A model generated the notes under the pieces. It worked only from the letters and a program-made list of their open reading frames with translations. It did no database searches and was not told the DNA's origin. This document shows, one piece after another, positions 42,712 through 51,385 of a stretch of DNA of 64,000 bases. The DNA lies in the NCBI GenBank assembly GCA_047627915.1, contig JBLHTZ010000003.1, positions 43,317 to 107,316 on the forward strand. Reading direction: 5' to 3'. Positions within the stretch are counted from its first letter, which is position 1. Each line of letters starts with the position of its first letter. The stretch comes from NORP294 sp047627915 (GTDB lineage Bacteria > Bacteroidota > Bacteroidia > Flavobacteriales_E > Vicingaceae). A program made the translations under genes and the position numbers.

Positions 42712-42740
42712 ACTTCGACTATCGCTCAGTCTGACAAATT
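42712..42740 (+). repeat. Dispersed intergenic repeat, family A, copy 3
   Basis: ACTTCGACTATCGCTCAG, then TCTGACAAATT. It shares an 18-base core with copies at 310 and 29170, and follows the GSCFA gene. Confidence 0.7.
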
Positions 42741-42834
42741 CTTATATAATGCATACTGTTCTTCATTCAACATTCGTCACCATTTATTTTTCAACTGAAA
42801 TTCTTGATCTATATTCCCAACTCTACATTGATTC

Positions 42835-42860
42835 ATTCTACATTTAAACATTCGTAATTT
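42835..42860 (+). repeat. Dispersed AT-rich intergenic repeat, family B, copy 3
   Basis: ATTCTACATT, then TAAAC, then ATTCGTAATTT, nearly the same as copies 1 and 2. It ends 8 bases before the recR ATG. Confidence 0.5.
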
Positions 42861-42868
42861 TGAATTTC

Positions 42869-43489
42869 ATGGAAGAATACCCTTCGAAACTATTAGCCGA
42901 TGCCATTGAGCAATTTTCTTCACTTCCAGGAGTTGGAAAAAGAACTGCTATGCGCCTTGCGCTTTTTCTACTAAAGCAAGAAAAAGAAGAAGTCAATCGG
43001 TTTGGAGAGGCTTTTATAAAGCTTAGAAATGACATTAAATATTGTGAAAAGTGTTATAACATTTCAGAAGAGAAGATTTGCTCCATTTGTTGTAATGGCC
43101 TTCGCGACGACAGTTTGATTTGCGTGGTAGAGGATGTCCGAGATGTAATGGCGATTGAAAATACCGGACAATATAAAGGTCAATACCATGTTTTAGGTGG
43201 AATTATTTCACCCATGGATGGAATTGGACCCTCGGATATTAGAATTGAAGAATTAGTGGAAAGAGTATCTGAAGGCAAGGCAAAAGAGGTGATTATGGCA
43301 CTTAGCACAACCATGGAAGGAGACACCACCAACTTCTATATATTTAAAAGATTGAAGGATTTTAAAATCAACATTTCTACTATTGCTAGGGGCATTTCAG
43401 TAGGTGACGAATTAGAATATGCAGACGAGTTAACCTTAGGCCGTTCGTTGTTAAATAGGGTTCCTTACGAAAACACGTTAGTCCGATAA
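42869..43489 (+). CDS. recR: Recombination mediator RecR
   Basis: RecR works with RecO and RecF to load RecA at DNA gaps. The protein opens MEEYPSKLLADAIEQFSSLPGVGKRTAMRLALFLL (helix-hairpin-helix), has a four-cysteine zinc finger (CEKCYNISEEKICSIC, about residues 57-72) and a Toprim domain (ICVVEDVRDVMAIENTGQY), and ends with the usual GDELEYADELTLGRSLLNR. It has 206 residues. An in-frame TTG at 42860 lies inside a repeat, so the ATG at 42869 is the better start. The next gene begins one base after its stop. Confidence 0.97.
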   Translation: MEEYPSKLLADAIEQFSSLPGVGKRTAMRLALFLLKQEKEEVNRFGEAFIKLRNDIKYCEKCYNISEEKICSICCNGLRDDSLICVVEDVRDVMAIENTGQYKGQYHVLGGIISPMDGIGPSDIRIEELVERVSEGKAKEVIMALSTTMEGDTTNFYIFKRLKDFKINISTIARGISVGDELEYADELTLGRSLLNRVPYENTLVR

Positions 43490-43490
43490 A

Positions 43491-45455
43491 ATGAAGCTAA
43501 GTGTCATCATTGTCAATTACAACGTTCAATACTTTTTAGAGAATTGTCTCAATTCCGTCTACAACTCCTCCAAGGATATTGAATTTGAAGTTATAGTAGT
43601 GGACAACAACTCTGTTGACGGGTCACTTGAAATGTTGAAAGAAAAATTCCCTCAAACTATTGTAATAGCAAATAAAGACAATAAGGGCTTTTCAAAGGCG
43701 AATAACCAAGCCATAAAAATAGCAAAGGGAGAATACGTTGTGCTGCTTAACCCCGATACATTAGTTGAAGAAAATACCTTTAAGTTGTGTTGCAACTTTA
43801 TGGATGCTACCCCAAATTCAGGAGGTCTAGGAGTTAAAATGTTAGATGGCAAAGGGAATTTTTTACCAGAGTCAAAAAGGGGACTACCAACACCTGCAGT
43901 TGCTTTTTACAAAATATTTGGACTTTCATCGCTCTTTCCCAAATCTGAAAAGTTTGGCCAATATCATCTGGGCCATTTAAGTAAAGATGAAAACCACGAA
44001 ATTGAAATATTAAGTGGTGCATTCATGATGATGCGAAAGTCAGTTTTAGATGAAATTGGCCTTTTGGACGAGAGCTTCTTTATGTATGGAGAAGACATTG
44101 ATCTTTCTTATCGTATTACCCAAGCTGGATATTCAAATCACTACTTATCAGAGACTCAAATAATTCATTACAAAGGCGAAAGCACTAAAAAAAGCAGCAT
44201 TAATTATGTTTTCGTTTTTTACCGAGCAATGGCCATTTTTGCTAAGAAACACTTTTCAAATAAAAATGCTCAGCTGTTTTCAACTTTAATCAATTTTGCC
44301 ATTTACATTCGAGCAGGATTAGCAGTTTTAACACGAACAATCAAACACTTTCTACTCCCCTTGTTAGATGGTATTATTGTCGGAAGTGGCGTTTATTTAT
44401 TTAAAGAATATTATGAGTACAATGTAAAATTTACCGAAGGTGGAGCATATCCTGAAGAGGTTGAAACTTATGGTATTCCAATCATTGTGCTAATTTACCT
44501 CCTTACACTTTTATTTAACGGTGCGTTTTCCATTCCTACTTCATTTAAAAAAGTGTTGACTGGCATTTTAAGTGGTTCAGCGTTGTTGCTAATGGTGTAT
44601 TCATTATTGAGTGAAAATTACCGTTTCTCAAGAGCCATAATTCTTTTTACAGTAGTTTTCGCAGTCATCGTTATCCCACTTTTTCGATATTTTTTACATT
44701 TAATAAAAATTAGAAAATTTACCAGCAATAGGGCTCAACGAATTGCCATAGTAGGAAAGGCTGCTGAGCTAAATCGGATTAGTTCGTTTTTGAAGAAAAC
44801 ACTCATCGAGCCGGAAAAAATCATCAACGTTAATGCCGATAACGATGGAGAAAACAACGCCGGCTTTTCTGCCAGGTTATATCAATTAAAAGACATCATT
44901 GATATCTACGACATTAACGAAGTCATTTTTTGTGCCAAAGACCTAAGTTCCGCTCAAATAATCGAGCAAATGGGTACCATACAAAAAGAAGATGTCGACT
45001 TTAAAATTGCCCCGCCAGAGAGTTTATACATCATAGGCAGTAATAGTATTGAAAGTTCAGGAGAGTATTACATATTGGCTTCCGATACACTTTTAAAGCC
45101 TGTTAATCAAAAAAACAAACGAATTTTCGATCTTTGTTTATCACTTTCCTTCCTTCTGCTTTCACCTCTATTCATTTGGCTTGTTGCCGAAAAAGGGACT
45201 TACTTTGGTAATCTTTTTAAGGTCCTATTTGGAAAAATTTCATTTGTTGGCTTCTACTCATCGGGAGAAATGTCAGACAAAAATTTAAAAGTAAAAAAGA
45301 GCATTTTAAATCCAACCGATTTACACGATTATTTTACTCTCAACCAAGAAAATATTGAGCAATTAAACTTTGAATATGGCAGAGATTACAGTGTTGGAAA
45401 AGACCTAGAAATTGTATTCAAAAACATTGGCCATTTGGGGAGAAAGCATGGCTAA
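43491..45455 (+). CDS. GT2 glycosyltransferase fused to a phosphoglycosyl-transferase-like remnant
   Basis: Residues 1 to about 240 are a GT-A fold family 2 glycosyltransferase (LSVIIVNYNVQYFLENCLNSV; VVDNNSVDGS; ANKGFSKANNQ; LLNPDT; DESFFMYGEDIDLSYRI, the metal and acceptor sites), likely rhamnosyl- or related. Four helices follow (about 272-410), then a CoA-binding-like domain as in WbaP-type enzymes (RIAIVGKAAELNRI ... EVIFCAKDLSS). After the re-entrant helix KRIFDLCLSLSFLLLSPLFIW the chain passes straight to NLFKVLFGKISFVGF and the terminal RDYSVGKDLEIVFKN, skipping the usual catalytic part (KFRSM, LDElPQ). So the second half is probably an inactive membrane scaffold. It may act in cell-surface polysaccharide synthesis. 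It follows recR by one base. Confidence 0.8.
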   Translation: MKLSVIIVNYNVQYFLENCLNSVYNSSKDIEFEVIVVDNNSVDGSLEMLKEKFPQTIVIANKDNKGFSKANNQAIKIAKGEYVVLLNPDTLVEENTFKLCCNFMDATPNSGGLGVKMLDGKGNFLPESKRGLPTPAVAFYKIFGLSSLFPKSEKFGQYHLGHLSKDENHEIEILSGAFMMMRKSVLDEIGLLDESFFMYGEDIDLSYRITQAGYSNHYLSETQIIHYKGESTKKSSINYVFVFYRAMAIFAKKHFSNKNAQLFSTLINFAIYIRAGLAVLTRTIKHFLLPLLDGIIVGSGVYLFKEYYEYNVKFTEGGAYPEEVETYGIPIIVLIYLLTLLFNGAFSIPTSFKKVLTGILSGSALLLMVYSLLSENYRFSRAIILFTVVFAVIVIPLFRYFLHLIKIRKFTSNRAQRIAIVGKAAELNRISSFLKKTLIEPEKIINVNADNDGENNAGFSARLYQLKDIIDIYDINEVIFCAKDLSSAQIIEQMGTIQKEDVDFKIAPPESLYIIGSNSIESSGEYYILASDTLLKPVNQKNKRIFDLCLSLSFLLLSPLFIWLVAEKGTYFGNLFKVLFGKISFVGFYSSGEMSDKNLKVKKSILNPTDLHDYFTLNQENIEQLNFEYGRDYSVGKDLEIVFKNIGHLGRKHG

Positions 45456-45472
45456 CTAGAAAAGATTAAACA

Positions 45473-45539
45473 AAAAAATCCCTTGTCACAATGCGCGAAC
45501 CTAGTAGTTCCTCGAGGCAGCAAGCACAAGGGATTTTTT
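45473..45539. terminator. Bidirectional terminator with a large structured loop
   Basis: Perfect 14-bp arms AAAAAATCCCTTGT / ACAAGGGATTTTTT enclose a 39-base loop holding an inner GAAC / GTTC pairing and a CCTCGAGG palindrome. It lies between the GT2 gene and icd, which converge. The loop is unusually long for a plain terminator. Confidence 0.7.
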
Positions 45540-45576
45540 CATCAGACACCAAGTAAATTCGAGGTGTCAAAACGCT

Positions 45577-47790
45577 TTAACCAATTATTTCATTCAATGT
45601 GGCACTTGGCCTCATGGCTTGCTCAACCTTCGTTTCATTCGGATGATAATATCCTCCAATATCAACTGCGCCCCCTTGAGCTTCGTTCAGTTCTTTTACA
45701 ATCTGCTCCTCGTTCGATTCTAATTTATGTGCTAAGCCCATAAAGGCAGCCTTCAATTCTTCATTTTCATTTTGAGCAGCCAATGCTTTCGCCCAATATA
45801 AAGCAAGGTAGAAATGACTTCCGCGATTATCTAAATCATTCACTTTTCGAGAAGGAGATTTTCCATTTAATAACAATTGCTCCGTCGCTTGATCTAAGCA
45901 ATCGGCCAGTACCTTTGCATGCTTATTTCCTGTCTTCTCACTTAAATGCTCCAATGAAACTGCTAACGCTAAGAATTCTCCTAACGAATCCCAACGCAAA
46001 TGATTCTCAGCGGTAAACTGCTCTACATGCTTAGGTGCAGAACCACCTGCCCCTGTTTCAAACAAACCTCCACCATTCATAAGAGGAACAATGGATAACA
46101 TTTTAGCGGAAGTACCTAATTCTAAGATTGGAAATAAATCCGTTAGGTAGTCGCGCAATACGTTTCCTGTTACTGAAATAGCATTTTCGCCCTTCTTAAT
46201 TCTTGCCAAGGTAAATTTAGTAGCCTCCTTTGGCGACATAATTCGAATGTCAAGTCCTTCAATATCGTGATTTAGTAAGTATTTTTTTACCTTTTTAATT
46301 AATTCTGCATCATGAGCTCTGTTTTCATCTAACCAAAAAATAGTTGGCCATCCTGTCGCTCTTGCTCTATTTACTGCAAGTTCAACCCAATTTTTAACCG
46401 GTGCATCTTTAACTTGACACATTCTCCATATATCTCCTTCTTCAACTTTGTGCTCTAACAATGTTGAACCATCGTTACTTATTACCTTAACTACTCCATC
46501 TGTATTTATTTCAAATGTTTTGTCGTGTGAACCGTATTCTTCAGCTTTTTGAGCCATAAGTCCAACATTTGGAACTGTTCCCATTGTAGTTGGATCAAAT
46601 GCACCATGCTCTTTACAAAACTTAAACGTTTCATCGTAAACCGAGGCATAACTGCTATCCGGAATAATTGCCTTTGTTTCTTGCAAGCTTCCTTCAGCAT
46701 TCCACATCATACCTGACGTTCTAATCATGGCTGGCATAGAAGCATCAATAATGACATCAGAAGGAACATGCAAATTGGTAATTCCTCTTGAGGAGTTTAC
46801 CATTGCCATGTCAGGACCATCGTTCATGCATTTTTCAATTGCAGCTATGACTGCCGCCTTTTTATTTGAGTCAAGTTTATCTAATTGCTCAATTACACTT
46901 CCTAAACCATCATTTGGATTTGCTCCAATTCTATCTAAATCATCTCCGAACTGATCAAAAACTTCATCGAAAAATACTCGAACAGCGTGACCAAAAATAA
47001 TAGGGTCTGAAACTTTCATCATGGTTGCTTTCATATGTAAAGAAAACAAAACATTTTTTGCTTTAGCGTCTTCTTTTTGCCCTCTTAAAAACTTAACTAA
47101 AGCCTTTTTACTTAAAAAGGTTGCATCTATGACTTCACCTGCAAGTATAGGTGTACTTTGTTTCAATACCTCTACATCACCATTGCTTTTGTGTAATTCA
47201 ATCTTTACGTCGTCTGCCTTTAAAGATGTTACAGAGTTTTCATTAGAACAGAAATCATTTGCATCCATAGTTGCAACATGAGATTTTGTATCACTTTTCC
47301 ATTCACCCATTGAGTGCGGGTTCCGCCTTGCAAATTCTTTAACTGCTTTTGGTGCTCTTCTATCAGAGTTCCCCTCGCGTAATACAGGGTTTACTGCACT
47401 ACCTTTAATCTTATCGTATCGTTGTTTGATCGATTTCTCTTCACTTGTATTTGCAGTCTCTGGATAGTTAGGAATCTTAAATCCTTGACTTTGCAATTCT
47501 TCAATTACCGCAAATAATTGGGGAACGGAAGCAGAAATATTTGGAAGCTTAATAATGTTAGCTTCTTCCTTTTTTACTAAATCTCCTAATTCTGCTAGGG
47601 CATCGTCTACTTTTTGACTTTCTTTCAAGTATTCAGAAAACACAGACAGAACTCTATTAGCTAAAGAAATATCTCTCCACTCCACCTCTACATTAGCTGC
47701 ATTTGTAAACCGCTTAATTATTGGTAGCAGGGAGTATGTCGCCAATGCGGGAGCTTCGTCAGTCTTGGTGTAAATGATTTTTTGTGCCAT
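45577..47790 (-). CDS. icd: NADP-dependent isocitrate dehydrogenase, monomeric type
   Basis: This 737-residue enzyme belongs to the monomeric IDH family, distinct from the short dimeric IDH. It converts isocitrate to 2-oxoglutarate with NADPH formation in the citric acid cycle. Family blocks include IYTKTDEAPALATYSLLPI at the start, CSNENSVTSLKADDVKIEL, VNSSRGITNLHVPSDVIIDASMPAMIRTSG, and PKHVEQFTAENHLRWDSLGEFLALAVSLEHL. Metal and isocitrate binding falls in PTIFWLDENRAHDAELI and later blocks. It stands alone on the strand between a structured terminator and a TACCTTTG promoter box. Confidence 0.97.
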   Translation of the reverse strand: MAQKIIYTKTDEAPALATYSLLPIIKRFTNAANVEVEWRDISLANRVLSVFSEYLKESQKVDDALAELGDLVKKEEANIIKLPNISASVPQLFAVIEELQSQGFKIPNYPETANTSEEKSIKQRYDKIKGSAVNPVLREGNSDRRAPKAVKEFARRNPHSMGEWKSDTKSHVATMDANDFCSNENSVTSLKADDVKIELHKSNGDVEVLKQSTPILAGEVIDATFLSKKALVKFLRGQKEDAKAKNVLFSLHMKATMMKVSDPIIFGHAVRVFFDEVFDQFGDDLDRIGANPNDGLGSVIEQLDKLDSNKKAAVIAAIEKCMNDGPDMAMVNSSRGITNLHVPSDVIIDASMPAMIRTSGMMWNAEGSLQETKAIIPDSSYASVYDETFKFCKEHGAFDPTTMGTVPNVGLMAQKAEEYGSHDKTFEINTDGVVKVISNDGSTLLEHKVEEGDIWRMCQVKDAPVKNWVELAVNRARATGWPTIFWLDENRAHDAELIKKVKKYLLNHDIEGLDIRIMSPKEATKFTLARIKKGENAISVTGNVLRDYLTDLFPILELGTSAKMLSIVPLMNGGGLFETGAGGSAPKHVEQFTAENHLRWDSLGEFLALAVSLEHLSEKTGNKHAKVLADCLDQATEQLLLNGKSPSRKVNDLDNRGSHFYLALYWAKALAAQNENEELKAAFMGLAHKLESNEEQIVKELNEAQGGAVDIGGYYHPNETKVEQAMRPSATLNEIIG

Positions 47791-47867
47791 TTTTGTTTAG
47801 TTAGGATATTTATGTTCTTAACAAATACTCCAAAATCAAGTTGAATTGACCTATTTCGAAGGAGACG

Positions 47868-47875
47868 CAAAGGTA
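47868..47875 (-). promoter_or_regulatory. -7 box of icd
   Basis: Minus strand TACCTTTG, a perfect TAnnTTTG, about 78 bases before the icd ATG. No TTG at the usual distance is seen. Confidence 0.45.
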
Positions 47876-47976
47876 AGTAGAATTTAGAATTCTAGCTAAG
47901 CCATATTCAGGTGAAAATGAAAGACAGTTCAATATATATTGATAAAAATTTAAACTCAAATGCAGCGTTCTATTTT

Positions 47977-47984
47977 TACGTTTG
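47977..47984 (+). promoter_or_regulatory. -7 box before the decayed sigma-factor gene
   Basis: TACGTTTG, a perfect TAnnTTTG, 16 bases before the ATG at 48000. The promoter may survive although the gene is broken. Confidence 0.4.
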
Positions 47985-47999
47985 TCTTTAGTTTGTAGC

Positions 48000-48563
48000 A
48001 TGTCAGAAATAGCCACCCCACATATTCATCAAAACTTGGTTGAAAAGGCCAAGCAAAATAATCGACCGGCACAGAGTCAGTTGTATGAATTGTATCACAA
48101 AGCCATTTTTAACAGCTGCTACCGAATTGTAATGATTCATTTATTGCCGAAGACATTATGCACGATGCATTTATCCAGGCTTTTAAAAACATTCTTCAAT
48201 TCGATGAAAATTATACATTTGGTGCTTGGCTTAAAAAAATTGCAATTAATCGATCCATCAATCATTTGAAACGCGATAAATTAATTGCTCAAAAACTCGA
48301 AGATTACAAAGACCTGAAGCCCGAAGAGGGTCAGCAAAAGGTTCAGCTCAATTTTACAATAGTTGAAATTAAAAAGACATTTGGTGCAATTGCCCCCTAA
48401 TTACAAATTAGTTTTTTCTTTGCACTTAATTTAATACTCTGATTATGTAGTAATTGGAGAGATGGTGAACATTCGTAAAAGCACCTCGGGGTCACAACTA
48501 AATCGAGCTAAAAAATAAGTTAAAAAAATTCTAGAAAACATAACTATTCTTGAACATGAATAA
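48000..48563 (+). pseudogene. Decayed ECF-type RNA polymerase sigma factor
   Basis: Three frame pieces together read as a sigma-70 family ECF factor: region 2 (LYELYHKAIFNSCYRIV, then EDIMHDAFIQAFKNI, then FGAWLKKIAINRSINHLKR) and region 4 (LPPNYKLVFSLHLI, then VVIGEMVNIRKSTSGSQLNRAKK). A frameshift lies near 48131, the frame is regained near 48389, and TAA stops follow at 48432 and 48516. The tail would have ended at 48563, overlapping the next gene's ATG by 8 bases, as in live sigma/anti-sigma operons. No single full-length product can be made. Confidence 0.85.
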
Positions 48564-49086
48564 CGAAAAATTCCACCCCTCAGACTTCGACGAAGCAGAA
48601 TCAAATCTAGGACACCGAGGTCGGTTTGAGCAAGAAGTGAAGAATTTCACAAGAAAAAATTCAATTGGAAATGGCTAGCATTGGCTGCAAGTGCAGCAGC
48701 TTTAATAACACTTGGCTATTCTGAAATGAATAGGACTGAGAATTACAATCCTTCAGAAATAAGTACGAGTAATTCACAAGAATTTCCGTTAAAGGAAGCA
48801 GAAAACTTTTATGAGAATTCATTTTCGCAACAGCTGAACAACATTACAAAAGCATATACGGGAACCGAAAGTAAGGAGAAGATCAATGAAAGTATGCTTT
48901 TAATTTAAGAGCTTCAAAATGAATACTCTGAATTGCAAAACGAACTTAAAAATCGGTGACAGAAGAGTGGCGACGGCCATGATATTAAACTACAAAAGCA
49001 GAATTACAATTCTAGAAAATCTCGTAGAGCAATTGGAATATGTTAACCAATTAAAAACTCAAACAAATGAAAAAATTAATGCATAA
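48556..49086 (+). pseudogene. Decayed anti-sigma-factor-like membrane protein
   Basis: The ATG at 48556 overlaps the sigma pseudogene. The N-terminal piece (MNNEKFHPSDFDEAESNLGHRGRFEQ) breaks at a TAG near 48678. Another frame carries the membrane helix (KKKFNWKWLALAASAAALITLGY) and a long helical stretch, stopped by TAA at 48906. Further on, TGA at 48957 is followed in the first frame by RRVATAMILNYKSRITILENLVEQLEYV. Cytoplasmic head, one membrane helix and a coiled-coil periplasmic part fit an anti-sigma factor of Bacteroidota. At least two frameshifts and three stops prevent function. Confidence 0.75.
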
Positions 49087-50166
49087 AGTCGGCTTAGGAA
49101 TAGCACTCTTATTATTTAGCACTGCACTTACTGCAAGAGGCAAGAGTGTTGAAAAAACGAAAGAAATTATAGAATCCTACACCGTTACTGCGGCTCATTA
49201 AATTGAAGTAGACACAAAGTTTGGCGAATTAAAAATCAACACTTGGGATAAAAACGAAGTAGGTGTTCATGTTACAATCAAAGTAAAAGATGGTAATGAA
49301 AAAAGAGCTCAAGAGATTTTAGACCGCATTGAAATTGATATTGATCACACAAATAACAAATTGCTCATAACCACTAAAATTTCTGGTAATGATGACGAAA
49401 TAAAAATTAAAACAAGCAAAGGTGGCTACCTAGAAATCAATTACGAACTTACTGTTCCTATGCACAACCAACTTAGCGTAACAAACTCATTTGTCGCTTT
49501 TATTTTGGATAAAATGATGGCCAATGTAAAAGTAGATATGACGTTTGGTGCTGCCACCATCGGAGAATTAAGTGGCGATCAGAATGATTGGAGTTTTGAA
49601 TTTTGCGACCCAGTTGTAATTAACCGTTTTATAAATGTCAATTCAAGTTAAAGTTCACCAAACTTGAATTACTTAAAAGCGAAGACCTTACACTAACCTC
49701 TGAAATGTCAGGTTCTAAAATTGAAAAAGTAACAAAAGTCAACTTCTATTTAAAATTTGGGTCACTAGATTTAAATGAAGTAAAGGAATTGAATTTAGAA
49801 TCTCAAATGAGTGTAGTTAACATTGAAAGCTTGCATGGTAGCGGATTTATTAAAAACAAGTATGGAACACTTAGTATTGCAAACGTCCTTCCCAGCGCCA
49901 CTAGTTTAACTGTAAATGGTGAATTTTCTCCAATTAAAATTAATTTAAATAACAAAGTTAGTTATGAGGTAGTTGCCGAAGTAAAAATGTCAGGACTTAA
50001 GCTACCTCCGGGAAGTATAATGAAAGAACCAGAAGTTGATGAGATTTCTTCCGCCATTAAAACCACCAACAACTTTAAAGGTAGAATTGGAAAAGAGGAA
50101 GAAAAACGAACGAAACTGCGCATTACAAGTTCTTTCGGAGAGGTGAAACTACTGCTGACAGATTAA
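49067..50166 (+). pseudogene. Decayed secreted beta-helix/adhesin-like protein (DUF4097-type)
   Basis: The ATG at 49067 overlaps the anti-sigma end by 20 bases. A signal peptide (LLLFSTALTARG) is followed by an in-frame TAA at 49199. The same frame continues with VDTKFGELKINTWDKNEVGVHVTIKV, regular 20-25-residue beta repeats seen in DUF4097-type putative adhesins, until a stop at 49649. A second frame then carries the rest (LKSEDLTLTSEMSG ... LRITSSFGEVKLLL). Companion genes of this type commonly follow sigma/anti-sigma pairs in Bacteroidota. It is broken by one nonsense codon and one frameshift. Confidence 0.75.
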
Positions 50167-50232
50167 TACTTTACCTAATATTTCAATTTTGGCTAACCAA
50201 TTATTTCAATTCATCCCAATTTAGGTAAAAAC

Positions 50233-50261
50233 AAAAAGGAGAAGCAATGCTTCTCCTTTTT
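50233..50261. terminator. Bidirectional terminator
   Basis: Perfect 13-bp stem AAAAAGGAGAAGC / GCTTCTCCTTTTT with a 3-base loop. It lies between the pseudogene tract and the YwqK-like gene on the opposite strand. Confidence 0.88.
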
Positions 50262-50301
50262 AAACTAACACCGAATCAATCGGTTCGAGAAAATACTACT
50301 T

Positions 50302-50766
50302 CTAATACTCTCTCTCTGAAACTAACTCTTGTTCCTCGTTCCACATTTTCCAAGTGCCAACTTTCTGACCTTTGTCGTAGAACATCTCATACCTTTTATT
50401 TCCTTCAGAATCCCAAATTACCCATTCTCCTTCTTTATCTCCTAAGTAGTAATTTGCTTCGGTTATTTTTTTGCCACTTTCGTCCCATTTAATCCACTTC
50501 CCGTGCTTCTCCCCATTTCTGTACTCACCAACTTCTTTCTTCGCTCCATTATTATAATAAAAAACAGCTTGGCCATTTAAAACTCCATTCTCTAATGTAT
50601 ACGTCGCTTCTTTATTACCATTTTCATAGTTAGTAGTGTAATCTCCTTTTACCAACTCTTTATTGGCAGTGTAGTATTGGCCGTTTTCTAACAACAATGT
50701 TTCTTGAGCAACAAGAGAAGCTCCAAAAAACAATCCAACTAGACCTAAAACAATAACCTTTTTCAT
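50302..50766 (-). CDS. YwqK-like MORN-repeat protein, secreted
   Basis: This 154-residue protein with a signal peptide (residues 1-20, ending LVAQ) carries four MORN_2/YwqK-type repeats of about 22 residues: GDYTTNYENGNKEATYTLENG, GQAVFYYNNGAKKEVGEYRNG, GKWIKWDESGKKITEANYYLG and GEWVIWDSEGNKRYEMFYDKG. Database families label such proteins 'YwqK antitoxin', but no toxin is next to it and the secretion signal argues against a cytoplasmic antitoxin here. It probably acts as an envelope protein with a repeat scaffold. It is a single gene. Confidence 0.82.
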   Translation of the reverse strand: MKKVIVLGLVGLFFGASLVAQETLLLENGQYYTANKELVKGDYTTNYENGNKEATYTLENGVLNGQAVFYYNNGAKKEVGEYRNGEKHGKWIKWDESGKKITEANYYLGDKEGEWVIWDSEGNKRYEMFYDKGQKVGTWKMWNEEQELVSEREY

Positions 50767-50846
50767 AACCTTAACTTATTTCGTTGATAATACAAATGTA
50801 AGAATAAATTAACATAGAGTTAACATTGGAAATGTTATAAAATAAA

Positions 50847-50876
50847 AAAGCCTCAAAACAAGAGCTTTGAGGCTTT
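50847..50876 (-). terminator. Terminator of the CarboxypepD-regulatory-like gene
   Basis: Stem AAAGCCTCAAA / TTTGAGGCTTT (50847-50857 with 50866-50876) with an 8-base loop, followed by T residues on the minus strand. Confidence 0.8.
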
Positions 50877-50897
50877 AAAATAATGTTAACATTAAGG

Positions 50898-51215
50898 CTA
50901 TTTTGACTGAATCTCTAATTTAAGTTCAGTTTGAGTTGAATTTTTTAATTCGATTTGAGTTACTAAATCCTCATGAGAAACGAAGCTTACTTTAATTTTT
51001 TGAGTTGATGTAGGAACATTATCAAAAATGAACAGACCGTCGAAGTCAGTATAAACTTCTTGCTTTGAGTCTACCAATATCACTTTAGCTCCAGTAACAG
51101 GATTCCCCTCATCATCAATCACTTTACCTTGAACTGTGGTAGATTTTACATTACCACCTGCCAATACTATCAAAGTAGTTAGAGAAAAAATAAAACTTAA
51201 AATCGCTTTTTTCAT
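50898..51215 (-). CDS. Secreted carboxypeptidase-regulatory-like domain protein
   Basis: This 105-residue protein starts from the ATG at 51215 (MKKAILSFIFSLTTL), with a signal peptide to about residue 21. An earlier ATG seven codons upstream lacks support. The mature part is one CarboxypepD_reg_like beta-sandwich: VQGKVIDDEGNPVTGAKVILVDSKQEVYTDFDGLFIFDNVP, as in the N-terminal plug-side domain of TonB-dependent receptors. Here it stands alone. It may be a free-standing envelope domain or a shortened relic of a larger receptor, but the clean stop and terminator favour a real small protein. Confidence 0.8.
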   Translation of the reverse strand: MKKAILSFIFSLTTLIVLAGGNVKSTTVQGKVIDDEGNPVTGAKVILVDSKQEVYTDFDGLFIFDNVPTSTQKIKVSFVSHEDLVTQIELKNSTQTELKLEIQSK

Positions 51216-51385
51216 TGTGTTGTTATTCTGAAACAAATTTATAGTAACTGTTAAGTATGGATTTTAAAATAGACTTATCAATGCGTTAAAGTCTGGTTAA
51301 TTCAATGTTAAGTAAATTGAATTATTCTTTCTTTCACACTAATAGATATCGTTATCTTCGCGGCTCATTTTTTGACACTGCAACT

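Noticed and set aside
45483..45743. Plus-strand ORF overlapping the icd end
   Set aside because: It covers the structured terminator and the opposite strand of icd. No family match or initiation support.
48000..50166. Programmed frameshifting or stop-codon recoding to make intact proteins
   Set aside because: Many separate breaks of both kinds occur in three genes with no slippery site, and TAA serves as a normal stop elsewhere in the window. Decay is the simpler reading.
50302..50766. Toxin-antitoxin module (YwqK 'antitoxin')
   Set aside because: It carries a signal peptide and has no toxin gene beside it. The label comes from a repeat family, not a proven role.
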